Positions 6,892 through 15,247 of a DNA stretch of 27,458 nt are shown here, in pieces. The translations under genes and the position numbers were made by a program. The DNA lies in NCBI GenBank assembly GCA_964558405.1, contig CAZLDG010000018.1:1-27458 (forward strand). The letters run 5' to 3'. This DNA comes from Thioglobus_B sp964558405 (GTDB lineage Bacteria > Pseudomonadota > Gammaproteobacteria > PS1 > Pseudothioglobaceae). The notes under the pieces are model-generated. The model worked only from the letters and a program-made list of their open reading frames with translations, was not told where the DNA came from and ran no database searches. The first letter of the stretch is position 1; every line of letters starts with the position of its first letter.

Positions 6892-7470
6892 CTACATATA
6901 GGCGTTTTCTGTGTCGCTATGATCGGTGGCATCACGCACCGATTTAATCTCTGGAAAGCGTGCTTTGAGTTGTGCTTCTACGCCCTGCTCCAGCGTCATC
7001 TTCACCGAAGAACAGCCCTGACAACCGCCACCAAAGTTTAGAATAACATCCAACTCTTCGGTAATCTCTACCAATTCTACAAAACCGCCATGCGAGGCTA
7101 AAGAAGGTGAAATTTCAGCGGCAATGACATAGTTAATTTTCTCAGCCAGTGGTGCATCCTCACCCGGCTCTTCACCTTTGGCATTTGGCGCAGTAATGGT
7201 AAGTTTTTTACCTGCACCTTCATCCTTTAGTGCCACCTCAGACTCTTCTAAATAAGGGAAATTTTGCTCATCAATATAAGCGTTAAAGCCTTGATATTCG
7301 AACTTTTGATAACTCTTTGACACATCCTTAGGAAAACAAAAATTAAAGGTCACTGTGGCCGCTGGCGTACCGGCGCGCTCAATATCAACCTTAAGACCTA
7401 GATCTTTTTCATCTTGCTGAGCAAATAGCTCTGCCACATAGGTTTGCGCTTCATCAGTAATACTAAACAT
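6892..7470 (-). CDS. nfuA: Fe-S biogenesis protein NfuA
   Basis: A carrier that delivers [4Fe-4S] clusters to apo-proteins, especially under stress. The 192 residues match the NfuA two-domain layout: a degenerate A-type scaffold N-terminal half (residues 1-95, ending LTITAPNAKG) without the usual cysteines, then a Nfu domain with the cluster-binding GGGCQGCS (Cys150, Cys153). The start is three bases beyond the panC stop, with GGAAG as ribosome site inside the panC end. Placing a cluster carrier among cofactor genes makes sense, since ThiC in this window is a [4Fe-4S] enzyme. Confidence 0.96.
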   Translation of the reverse strand: MFSITDEAQTYVAELFAQQDEKDLGLKVDIERAGTPAATVTFNFCFPKDVSKSYQKFEYQGFNAYIDEQNFPYLEESEVALKDEGAGKKLTITAPNAKGEEPGEDAPLAEKINYVIAAEISPSLASHGGFVELVEITEELDVILNFGGGCQGCSSVKMTLEQGVEAQLKARFPEIKSVRDATDHSDTENAYM

Positions 7471-7472
7471 AT

Positions 7473-8312
7473 CTATCTTCCAAAAATTAAATTATCAATT
7501 AGGCGAGTTGAGCCTAAAAACACCGCACATAATATCGCAATTCGCTGACTAGTATCAGTAGTCTGCCTAAGGGTATTCGCATCGAGTATCTCTACATAGT
7601 CCACCTGAAAATACTCAGATAGAGTGCGCTGTGCTTGCGCCTTGGCATTGGTCACACTCTGGCCTGATTGTAGTCTTTGCTGGGTTTTCTTCATCAGTTG
7701 ATAAAGCTTAGCTGCTGTCTCTTTCTCACTCTGCGAAAGGTACTGGTTACGCGTACTCATGGCCAAACCACTGGGTTCGCGAACAATCGCGCCAGATTCA
7801 ATATGAACAGGCAACTGGTAATGCTTTACCATGGCTTTGATAATCATCAACTGCTGGTAATCTTTTTCGCCAAATACCGCCACATCGGGACGTACTAACT
7901 CAAACAGACGTTTAACCACTTGCACCACGCCTTTGAAATGACCTGGACGCGAAGCGCCACACAAGATATTGGCCAACTCGCCAGGCTCTACGTCGGATTC
8001 AAGACCTTGTGGGTAAATCTCATCACCTGTTGGGGCAAAAATCACATCTACACCCTGCTCGTCTAGCAGTTGTTTATCACGCTCAAAGGTTTGGGGGTAT
8101 TTGTCTAAATCTTCACCTGCGCCAAATTGTGTTGGATTGACAAAAATACTCACCACCACAACCTCGGCTTTTCGTTTGGCTTTGCTAACCAGAGATAGGT
8201 GTCCTTGGTGTAAACCGCCCATGGTTGGCACAAATCCAATGGATTTTGACTGATGCTTATACTTAGAAATTAACGCCTCTAACTCAGCGCTGGTACTAAT
8301 AACTATGCTCAT
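7473..8312 (-). CDS. panC: Pantothenate synthetase
   Basis: Joins pantoate and beta-alanine using ATP to form pantothenate, the coenzyme A precursor. The start at 8312 gives a normal 279-residue protein beginning MSIVIS. The frame is open 14 codons further upstream inside panB but lacks homology there. Signatures are PTMGGLHQGHLSL, FVNPTQF, RPGHFKGV, FGEKDYQQL and REPSGLAMSTRN. It overlaps the end of panB by 17 bases, so the last two steps of pantoate use are tightly coupled. panD (beta-alanine supply) is absent from the window. Confidence 0.96.
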   Translation of the reverse strand: MSIVISTSAELEALISKYKHQSKSIGFVPTMGGLHQGHLSLVSKAKRKAEVVVVSIFVNPTQFGAGEDLDKYPQTFERDKQLLDEQGVDVIFAPTGDEIYPQGLESDVEPGELANILCGASRPGHFKGVVQVVKRLFELVRPDVAVFGEKDYQQLMIIKAMVKHYQLPVHIESGAIVREPSGLAMSTRNQYLSQSEKETAAKLYQLMKKTQQRLQSGQSVTNAKAQAQRTLSEYFQVDYVEILDANTLRQTTDTSQRIAILCAVFLGSTRLIDNLIFGR

Positions 8313-9078
8313 CACTTGGAAAGTCTTGCTGTTTAACTGCCTGAATAAAGGCATTGACAGCGGCTTTAATCGAGGTGGATTCGTTTAAGAAATTTTTAAC
8401 AAATTTGGGCATATGCTCACCACTCATACCCAGCATATCATAACTCACCAATACCTGGCCATCGCAATCCTTGCCCGCACCAATGCCAATAGTTGGAATA
8501 CCAATACTTTGACTAATGGTCTTTGCCAAATCAGCCGGCACACATTCCAGTACCAACACCTCAACACCCCAGCTCTCTAGAGCTTTAGCATCTGCTAAGA
8601 TACGCTGAGCACTATCGGCATCTCGCCCTTGTACCTTATAACCACCCAACTCCAAAATGGATTGTGGCTGCAGACCCAAATGGCCGCAAACTGGAATCTG
8701 GTTTTCTTGCAATATTTTAAAAACTGCCTCATGTTCAGAGCCGCCTTCAAACTTCACCATCTGCGCACCCGCATCCATCAATTGAGCCGCATTATCCAGT
8801 GCCATCTCTGGCGTTTGATAGCTTTGATAAGGCATATCTGCAATCAGTAGTGCCTGACCAATGCTGCGTGCTACACAACGCGTGTGATAACACATATCCT
8901 CCATGCTCACGCCTAGGGTGTTCTCACCACCTTGGATAACATTACCCAGTGAGTCGCCGACTAGGATTGTATCAACACCACAAGTCTCAAATATCTTGGT
9001 AAAACTGGCATCATAAGCGGTTAAACAAGTGATTTTCTCACCGGTTTTCTTAAAGGTTTTTAGCTGTGAAATCTTCAT
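8296..9078 (-). CDS. panB: 3-methyl-2-oxobutanoate hydroxymethyltransferase
   Basis: Transfers a hydroxymethyl group from methylene-tetrahydrofolate to 2-oxoisovalerate, making ketopantoate. The 260 residues contain TAYDASF, VGDSLGNVIQG (metal aspartate), KFEGG, the CGHLGLQPQS segment and the GIGAG loop. The ATG overlaps the folK stop by four bases (ATGA). Folate supplies the one-carbon donor for this step, which gives the folK-panB junction a metabolic logic. Confidence 0.97.
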   Translation of the reverse strand: MKISQLKTFKKTGEKITCLTAYDASFTKIFETCGVDTILVGDSLGNVIQGGENTLGVSMEDMCYHTRCVARSIGQALLIADMPYQSYQTPEMALDNAAQLMDAGAQMVKFEGGSEHEAVFKILQENQIPVCGHLGLQPQSILELGGYKVQGRDADSAQRILADAKALESWGVEVLVLECVPADLAKTISQSIGIPTIGIGAGKDCDGQVLVSYDMLGMSGEHMPKFVKNFLNESTSIKAAVNAFIQAVKQQDFPSDEHSY

Positions 9079-9548
9079 AATTTAACCAAACCGTTGGTAT
9101 CAATCTTATCCATCAACTCTTCCAGTGGCCCCAATACTGGCACATCAAGGTCTGGTTCAATCTCATACAGTGGCACCAAGACAAAGTGACGATTCATCAT
9201 CTCTGGATGTGGTACCACCAATTGTTTAGAAGCAATCACTTGCGCACCATAGATAATAATATCTAGATCAATGGTTCTTGCCCCCCATTTTTTCTCACGA
9301 ACTCGGTGTTGCGACTGCTCAATGTGCTGACATACGTGTAGCAATTCTAGCGCGGTTAGGTGGGTATTTACCTTGCAAACCGCATTAAGATAATCAGGCT
9401 GGTCAGAGCCATCAACCGGCTTAGATTGATACAGACTTGATAAGCCTACTACCGAGACATCTTCACTGCTATCTAGTGCCATTAATGCTTGTTTAATTTG
9501 CTCTTTAGGGTTGTTAAGGTTTGACCCCAGTCCGATGTAAGCTAACAC
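9075..9548 (-). CDS. folK: HPPK, 6-hydroxymethyl-dihydropterin pyrophosphokinase
   Basis: Transfers pyrophosphate from ATP to hydroxymethyl-dihydropterin in folate synthesis. The 157 residues carry the family marks: AYIGLGSNLNNP at the N-terminus, DQPDYLNAVC, and the Mg-binding WGARTIDLDIIIYG with PHPEMMNRHFVLVPL. It begins with GTG at 9548, overlapping the proB stop by seven bases. Reannotation from a downstream ATG would remove the GLGSN loop, so the GTG start is preferred. Confidence 0.96.
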   Translation of the reverse strand: MLAYIGLGSNLNNPKEQIKQALMALDSSEDVSVVGLSSLYQSKPVDGSDQPDYLNAVCKVNTHLTALELLHVCQHIEQSQHRVREKKWGARTIDLDIIIYGAQVIASKQLVVPHPEMMNRHFVLVPLYEIEPDLDVPVLGPLEELMDKIDTNGLVKL

Positions 9549-10312
9549 GTAATCAAGGTTCCTACGCGCTCACCCGAGCCTAAACGTTGCAAGATATTGA
9601 CCTCTCTGCCTGAGGCAATCACCGTGGCGGTATTAGTATTGGCTGCTTTTCTGGCAGCCAATACTTTGGTGTACATACCGCCCGAACCTAGTGAACCACC
9701 TTCTCGGCCTGCTACGCGCTCTAATTTTTCATCATTCACGTCAATGCTTTGAATCAGTTGAGCCTGTGGATTTTTCCTAGGGTCAGCATCAAACACACCA
9801 CCTTGATCGGTAAGAATCACCAGCTGATCGGCGTTAACCAAATTAGCCACCATGGAAGCCAGAGTGTCATTATCACCAAACTTAATTTCCTCGGTTGCTA
9901 CCGAATCATTCTCATTGATAATAGGCACTACACCCAACTCCAATAAAGCGCTTAGTGTCGAAGAAACATTATCGGTTTGAATCGGATTGGACAAATTGCT
10001 ATGAGTAAGCAGAATCTGCGCGGTGTGAATATCATGCTGTGCAAATAAAGATTCATAAGTTTGCACCAAGCCCATTTGCCCTACTGCAGCAGCGGCTTGT
10101 AATTGATGAATGTCCTCAGGGCGCTGATCCCAGCCTAAACGCTTAATACCTTCAGCAATCGCACCCGAAGATACTAAGACCACCTCAATATTTTGACGAC
10201 TGAGATCCACCATCTGCTCAACCCAAGAGGCAATGGCTTGTTTATCCAAACCCTTACCGTCATTGGTTAGCAGTGCAGAACCAATTTTAATTACCCAACG
10301 CTGCTTACTCAT
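9542..10312 (-). CDS. proB: Glutamate 5-kinase, short form without PUA domain
   Basis: Phosphorylates glutamate, the first and feedback-controlled step of proline synthesis. The amino-acid kinase domain is complete: KIGSALLTNDGKG, VLVSSGAIAEG, QAAAAVGQMGL, PIINENDSV, FGDNDTLASMVA, LTDQGGVFDADPR and a GGMYTK loop. The 256 residues stop where E. coli ProB (367) continues into a PUA domain. The following gene overlaps the stop, so this is a genuine short form and not a frameshift. Some other bacteria also have PUA-less ProB. proA is not in the window. It overlaps obgE by eight bases. Confidence 0.95.
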   Translation of the reverse strand: MSKQRWVIKIGSALLTNDGKGLDKQAIASWVEQMVDLSRQNIEVVLVSSGAIAEGIKRLGWDQRPEDIHQLQAAAAVGQMGLVQTYESLFAQHDIHTAQILLTHSNLSNPIQTDNVSSTLSALLELGVVPIINENDSVATEEIKFGDNDTLASMVANLVNADQLVILTDQGGVFDADPRKNPQAQLIQSIDVNDEKLERVAGREGGSLGSGGMYTKVLAARKAANTNTATVIASGREVNILQRLGSGERVGTLITC

Positions 10313-11321
10313 CTATCTCGTACTCTTTTGTTAATGCGAACAAACCTGCAATTAAATCCTTACAGCCCAAGCCATTCAGGGCTGAAATACCAAAAACCCG
10401 ACCTTGGTAGCCACTGGATTTGACAAAGTTCTCTACTATTGACGTCCTTTCGTCCTCTGGCAATAAGTCCAGTTTATTAATGGCTAATAGTCGTGGTTTG
10501 TTGGCCAATTCCTGGTCATATTTTGCCAGTTCTTGTTCGATAATGTGGTAATTCTCTAATGGATCAGAACCATCGCTAGGCATGATATCAACCACGTGTA
10601 ACAAGGCCTTGGTTCTGGAAAGATGCTTTAAAAACTCAAAACCTAAACCCACACCCTCACTGGCATCCTCAATCAAGCCTGGAATGTCTGCCATGACAAT
10701 ATGTTCATCATAGTGTGAGACCACACCCAAAGAAGGATGCAAAGTAGTAAATGGGTAATCTGCTACCTTGGGTCTGGCGCTGGAGATTTGACGAATTAAG
10801 CTGGATTTTCCGGCATTGGGTATACCCAATAGACCAATGTCGGCCATCACGCTCATCTCTAGGCCGATTTCTCGCGTCTCGCCGAGAGTGCCTGGTGTGG
10901 TTTGCCTAGGAGTGCGATTAATACTGGATTTAAACCGAGCATTACCCAGACCATGAAAACCACCCTTGGCTACTAAAACCTTTTGCTCATGCTCAGTAAT
11001 CTCACCAATTAGCTCATCGGTTTCCAAGTCAAACACCTGAGTGCCAAGTGGCATATCTACATACAGATCCTCAGCGGATTTTCCACGCTTGTTCTGACCC
11101 TGGCCTGGCTGACCATTTTTGGCTCTAAACAGGCGGTTGTATCGGAATTCACTTAAGGTGTTTAACCCCTCTTGCCCAACAAAATACACACTGCCGCCAT
11201 CACCGCCGTCACCGCCGTCAGGTCCGCCTTCAGGGATATACTTTTCACGCCTAAAACTTAGACAGCCACCGCCGCCTTTTCCGGCTTCAACTCGAATCGA
11301 GGCAGAATCAACAAATTTCAT
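10305..11321 (-). CDS. obgE: GTPase ObgE/CgtA
   Basis: A ribosome-associated GTPase for 50S assembly, linked to ppGpp signalling. The 338 residues show a Gly-rich Obg fold (1-158, with GGPDGGDGGDGG near 32-43) and a G domain with the P-loop GIPNAGKSS (166-174), the DIPGLIE G3 motif and NKLD G4. The acidic C-terminal tail of E. coli ObgE (390 residues) is largely missing. rplU and rpmA, the usual partners, are absent. It is the first gene of the long leftward cofactor operon and has no clear Shine-Dalgarno sequence. Confidence 0.96.
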   Translation of the reverse strand: MKFVDSASIRVEAGKGGGGCLSFRREKYIPEGGPDGGDGGDGGSVYFVGQEGLNTLSEFRYNRLFRAKNGQPGQGQNKRGKSAEDLYVDMPLGTQVFDLETDELIGEITEHEQKVLVAKGGFHGLGNARFKSSINRTPRQTTPGTLGETREIGLEMSVMADIGLLGIPNAGKSSLIRQISSARPKVADYPFTTLHPSLGVVSHYDEHIVMADIPGLIEDASEGVGLGFEFLKHLSRTKALLHVVDIMPSDGSDPLENYHIIEQELAKYDQELANKPRLLAINKLDLLPEDERTSIVENFVKSSGYQGRVFGISALNGLGCKDLIAGLFALTKEYEIDE

Positions 11322-11363
11322 GAAGGTTAATCTTTTAAAAACCGCTAAAATACAATGACGATT

Positions 11364-11372
11364 ATTATACCA
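11364..11372 (-). promoter_or_regulatory. Extended -10 promoter of the obgE operon
   Basis: The minus strand reads TGGTATAAT, a perfect extended -10, about 40 bases ahead of the obgE start. The -35 region would fall inside the first codons of the divergent waaA and is poor, as is common for extended -10 promoters. It lies in the 58-base obgE/waaA divergent region. Confidence 0.6.
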
Positions 11373-11379
11373 CTTACGA

Positions 11380-12633
11380 ATGAACCGAGCCCTATACAGC
11401 CTGATTGGATATTTACTATTACCTGTGTTGCTGGCGCGTCTGTTGGTTAAAAGTTTTAATAACTCAGCTTATCGACAAGATATGATTCAAAGACTGGGCT
11501 GGGTGCGTACCAATACAGCACCAGTTATCTGGATTCATTGCGTTTCGGTTGGGGAATTTAGAGCGGCTATCGTACTGATTGATCGCCTGCTGGAGCGCCA
11601 TCCTGAACAAAAAATCTTAATCTCCAGCACCACGCCAACTGGCTTTGCAGCAGTACGCGAGCATTATGGCGATCAAGTATTACAGACTTATTTTCCCTTT
11701 GATCTGCCTTGGGCCATCAAACGCTATATTAAGCGCATCAAACCTAAAGCGTGTATTTTGTTAGAGACGGAGATTTGGCCCAATCTAATCCATCAACTCA
11801 ATCAAAAGCAAATACCCACGTTATTGGTTAATGCTCGCCTATCGGAGCACTCACTGCAAAAGTATCAAAACTTTGCACCCAAACTGGCCAAACAAACGCT
11901 GAACAAACTCACAAAAATTGCAGCACAAAATGCCAACTCAGCCCAACGTTTTATTACCCTGGGCGCAGCGCAGTCCAAAGTACTAAATGCCGGTAATATT
12001 AAATTTGAACAAGCACTAAGCTCTAATCATAGCATCAATCAAGCACTGGCAGACATTGCGGGTGATCGCCCCTGCTTGGTTTGCGCCTCTACTCACGAGG
12101 GTGAAGAGATGAAAATTCTTAAGCGCTTTAAACAGGTCAAGGCGCAATTGGGTGACGCACTACTGGTGATTGTGCCACGCCACTTTGAGCGTTTTGATAA
12201 CGTTTTTAAACTGATACAAAACACCGGCCTTAGCGTGGTGAGACGCTCAAGCGCACAACCGGCTAAAAGCGCTGATGTGCTGTTGGGAGACTCCATGGGT
12301 GAGATGATGGGCTATTTTCATATTGCCGATGTGGTATTTGTCGGTGGCAGTCTTAACAATACTGGTGGACACAATATGCTCGAGCCTGCTGCCTTAGCCA
12401 AGCCGATTATCTTTGGTCCAAATGTGTTTAATTTTTCTGAAATTTCTCAGGCGCTACTCAAAGCTGAGGCTGCTATCCAGGTTAAGGACGTTGATGACTT
12501 GTTCAATACTGTGCAAATACTGCTAAAAGACTCAAACAAAGCACAGAATCTAGGGGTAAATGCTAAGCACTATGTCGATGCCAACCAAGGCGCAGTTGAT
12601 ACTTTAGAAGAGTTAATCACTCAGGCGCTATAA
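11380..12633 (+). CDS. waaA: 3-deoxy-D-manno-octulosonic acid transferase
   Basis: A GT30 glycosyltransferase adding Kdo to the lipid A precursor at the inner face of the cytoplasmic membrane. The 417 residues begin with a membrane-anchoring hydrophobic stretch (5-22), then the VSVGE catalytic motif (Glu59), LLETEIWPN, LVNARLSEHS, VCASTHEGEE, VPRHFERF and GGSLNNTGGHNMLEPAA, in family order. It confirms a Gram-negative outer membrane with Kdo-containing lipopolysaccharide. It diverges from obgE and ends one base before a convergent gene. No ribosome site is visible upstream. Confidence 0.96.
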   Translation: MNRALYSLIGYLLLPVLLARLLVKSFNNSAYRQDMIQRLGWVRTNTAPVIWIHCVSVGEFRAAIVLIDRLLERHPEQKILISSTTPTGFAAVREHYGDQVLQTYFPFDLPWAIKRYIKRIKPKACILLETEIWPNLIHQLNQKQIPTLLVNARLSEHSLQKYQNFAPKLAKQTLNKLTKIAAQNANSAQRFITLGAAQSKVLNAGNIKFEQALSSNHSINQALADIAGDRPCLVCASTHEGEEMKILKRFKQVKAQLGDALLVIVPRHFERFDNVFKLIQNTGLSVVRRSSAQPAKSADVLLGDSMGEMMGYFHIADVVFVGGSLNNTGGHNMLEPAALAKPIIFGPNVFNFSEISQALLKAEAAIQVKDVDDLFNTVQILLKDSNKAQNLGVNAKHYVDANQGAVDTLEELITQAL

Positions 12634-12634
12634 G

Positions 12635-13060
12635 CTATTGACTGTCCCAATATTTTTGCATTTCAAAATACAAAAACGAAGCGCTCCAAGTAATGAGTAC
12701 AAAGCCCGCTAAAGCCTCCATACCAACCAGAAAACGAATATCGCCAAAGGGTTCAATATCACCAAATCCCAGGGTGGAGAATGTGGTGAATGAAAAATAA
12801 ACACTGTCTAAAAGCGAACCATCAAAATTACCTTGTAATGAACCCCAGCCCTTAGCATTGTGCATAGAGAAATAAGCATAAGCATAAATCCAAATCTCAA
12901 TCACATGTGCTACCAAGGCAATAAATACCACGGAAACAATACGTGCGCGGTGTCTAATATTCAGCTTGGGTAGAATCTCAGTTGCTTGATACAAAAATTC
13001 ATAGTGCACCAAAACACTCAAGGCCACAATCAGTACATTAACCAACAATACTTCTAGCAT
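12635..13060 (-). CDS. Small potassium-channel-like membrane protein
   Basis: The 141-residue product has hydrophobic segments at about 4-22, 41-63 and 110-133. Between the last two is a pore-loop sequence (86-101) ending T-L-G-F-G-D, a variant of the K+ filter TVGYGD, followed by IEPFGDIRF as in two-helix-pore (Ion_trans_2) channels. The ATG at 13060 is chosen because AAGGA lies nine bases before it; a TTG two codons upstream is too close to that site. There is no cytosolic RCK or nucleotide-binding domain, so gating is unknown. It converges on waaA with one base between stop codons. Potassium selectivity is inferred from the filter. Confidence 0.8.
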   Translation of the reverse strand: MLEVLLVNVLIVALSVLVHYEFLYQATEILPKLNIRHRARIVSVVFIALVAHVIEIWIYAYAYFSMHNAKGWGSLQGNFDGSLLDSVYFSFTTFSTLGFGDIEPFGDIRFLVGMEALAGFVLITWSASFLYFEMQKYWDSQ

Positions 13061-13121
13061 AAACAATGTCCTTTATAATTTGAACAATATTCTACTGCAA
13101 AACCCGAAGTACTTTATCTCA

Positions 13122-13340
13122 ATGAGCAATTGCTGTGCTAACAATCAAGACAACCTACTATGCTATTGTTTTAATATTAGCGAGCGCGCCTATCAACAAG
13201 CCTTAGAGCAAGGTGAAGCGCAGATTATTAAGGATTTTGTGATTTGGCAAACCAAACACAATCATTGCCGCTGCGAGTTACTGAATCCCAGCAAGCGATG
13301 TTGTTTGAAAGATTTTAAAAAGCTAGAGGCTACTAACTAA
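13122..13340 (+). CDS. Small BFD/CopZ-type [2Fe-2S]-binding protein
   Basis: The 72-residue, Cys-rich product has Cys4-Cys5, a C-x-C pair (14, 16), a second C-x-C pair (49, 51) in NHCRCELLNPS, and Cys60-Cys61 (RCCL). This is the arrangement of the N-terminal domain of CopZ-like metallochaperones and related small proteins with a BFD-like [2Fe-2S] fold. The middle helix (RAYQQALEQGEAQIIKDFV) also fits BFD. A heavy-metal-associated domain is absent, so a copper role is not assured; electron transfer or redox sensing is possible. An in-frame TTG at 13080 would add 14 residues without similarity. It diverges from the channel gene and overlaps the thiC stop by four bases. Confidence 0.7.
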   Translation: MSNCCANNQDNLLCYCFNISERAYQQALEQGEAQIIKDFVIWQTKHNHCRCELLNPSKRCCLKDFKKLEATN

Positions 13341-15205
13341 GCACCTTCTTTTAGATAAATCTCACTATCATTATCTAAGAACTCTTCGGATTTTTTACCC
13401 ATCTCTAGCTGAATGGCGTTGATTTGATCCACCTGTGCTTCATCCATATTCTTAATCTCTTGAGTGATCTTCATGGAGCAGAACTTCGGTCCACACATGG
13501 AACAAAAATGCGAAGTTTTGGCCGCTTGCTTAGGCATGGTCTCATCATGATAGGCACGTGCAGTATCTGGATCTAATGCCAAATTAAACTGATCTTCCCA
13601 TCTAAACTCAAATCGTGCCTTGGACAGAGCGTTGTCACGGATTTGCGCACCTGGGTGGCCCTTGGCTAAATCCGCCGCGTGTGCAGCAATCTTATAAGCA
13701 ATAATACCTTCTTTTACGTCGGCCTTATTAGGCAGACCTAAGTGCTCTTTCGGTGTTACATAACAAAGCATGGCACAGCCATACCAGCCAATTTGTGCCG
13801 CACCAATGGCCGAGGTAATATGATCATAACCTGGGGCAATGTCAGTAGTCAATGGGCCCAATGTGTAAAACGGCGCTTCACCGCATTCTTTGAGCTGCTT
13901 GTCCATGTTTTCTTTAATCATCTGCATGGGCACATGACCCGGGCCCTCAATAAAGGTTTGTACGTCGTGCTTCCAAGCAATCTTGGTTAGCTCACCCAAG
14001 GTCTCTAACTCGCCAAATTGTGCGGCGTCGTTGGCATCGGCAATTGAACCTGGACGCAGACCATCACCAAGCGAAAAGGTAATATCGTATTGCTTCATGA
14101 TTTCGCAAATCTCCTCGAAATGCGTATACAAGAAACTTTCCTTGTGGTGTGCTAGGCACCATTTGGCCATGATTGAGCCGCCACGCGAAACAATGCCAGT
14201 AGTACGATTAATGGTCAGTGGTACGTGGTGCAAGCGCACGCCGGCGTGAATAGTAAAGTAATCCACCCCTTGTTCGGCTTGTTCGATTAGGGTGTCTCTA
14301 AAGATCTCCCAAGTCAGATCCTCGGCAATGCCACCAACTTTTTCTAAGGCTTGATAAATCGGTACAGTACCAATGGGTACTGGTGAGTTGCGAATAATCC
14401 ATTCGCGGGTCTCATGAATATTTTTACCGGTAGAAAGATCCATAATGGTATCGGCACCCCAGCGGATACCCCAAAGCATCTTATCCACCTCTTCTTCAAT
14501 ACTAGAACCTAAGGCAGAGTTGCCGATATTGCCGTTGATTTTCACCATGAAATTGCGACCAATAATCATCGGCTCGGTTTCTGGGTGGTTAATATTATTA
14601 GGAATTACCGCGCGACCACGAGCGACTTCATCACGCACAAACTCCGGGGTGATGACCTCGGGAATACTGGCACCAAAACTATCACCAGGTTGCTGACCGA
14701 TTTGATCTTTGTATTCTTGCCATTTACAATTCTCACGAATGGCAATGTATTCCATCTCTGGAGTGATAATGCCTTGCTTGGCATAATGCATTTGTGTGAC
14801 GTTTTTGCCCGCTTTAGCACGACGTGGCTGAGCCAAGTGCTCGAAACGTAATTCATCTAGTGCTGTATTGTTCAGTCTTTCATTGGCAAAGCTTGAACTG
14901 TGTTGTGACAATAGTTCGGTATCATCGCGTTCTTCAATCCAATTTGATCGCACGCTAGACAAGCCTTGACGCAAGTCAATCTTGGCATCAGGATCGGTAT
15001 ACACACCTGAAGTGTCATAGACGTGCACTGGATCATTTTTCTCAGCTAAATCACCAATGGTATCAGTGAGTGTAATTTCACGCATGGGCACTTGAATATC
15101 AGCGCGAGAACCTTCAACATAGATTTTCTTAGAATTTGGAAATGGCTGTACAAACGCCTCGTCAACGCTTGATAGATTTTTTAAGGTTTCGCTTGTTTGG
15201 CTCAT
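13337..15205 (-). CDS. thiC: Phosphomethylpyrimidine synthase ThiC
   Basis: A radical-SAM-type enzyme converting aminoimidazole ribotide to HMP phosphate, the pyrimidine half of thiamine. The 622 residues span the family, with the C-terminal cluster motif CSMCGPKFC (Cys568, Cys571, Cys576) binding [4Fe-4S]. Core motifs include MKINGNIGNSA, RWGADTIMDLSTGKNI, FTIHAGV, SRGGSIMAKW, SLGDGLRPGS, EGPGHVPM and LTTDIAPGYDH. Only 42 bases separate it from the divergent hemB, too few for the TPP riboswitch that usually controls thiC. It ends overlapping the small Fe-S protein gene. Confidence 0.97.
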   Translation of the reverse strand: MSQTSETLKNLSSVDEAFVQPFPNSKKIYVEGSRADIQVPMREITLTDTIGDLAEKNDPVHVYDTSGVYTDPDAKIDLRQGLSSVRSNWIEERDDTELLSQHSSSFANERLNNTALDELRFEHLAQPRRAKAGKNVTQMHYAKQGIITPEMEYIAIRENCKWQEYKDQIGQQPGDSFGASIPEVITPEFVRDEVARGRAVIPNNINHPETEPMIIGRNFMVKINGNIGNSALGSSIEEEVDKMLWGIRWGADTIMDLSTGKNIHETREWIIRNSPVPIGTVPIYQALEKVGGIAEDLTWEIFRDTLIEQAEQGVDYFTIHAGVRLHHVPLTINRTTGIVSRGGSIMAKWCLAHHKESFLYTHFEEICEIMKQYDITFSLGDGLRPGSIADANDAAQFGELETLGELTKIAWKHDVQTFIEGPGHVPMQMIKENMDKQLKECGEAPFYTLGPLTTDIAPGYDHITSAIGAAQIGWYGCAMLCYVTPKEHLGLPNKADVKEGIIAYKIAAHAADLAKGHPGAQIRDNALSKARFEFRWEDQFNLALDPDTARAYHDETMPKQAAKTSHFCSMCGPKFCSMKITQEIKNMDEAQVDQINAIQLEMGKKSEEFLDNDSEIYLKEGA

Positions 15206-15247
15206 TGTTGTATAATTCGACGATAAATTAAGTTAATAAAGATCAAG

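Noticed and set aside
9530..9548. Frameshift removing the PUA domain of ProB
   Set aside because: The bases after proB encode folK in full, leaving no remnant of a PUA domain in any frame.
15206..15247. TPP riboswitch in front of thiC
   Set aside because: The interval is too short and shows none of the conserved CUGAGA-type elements.
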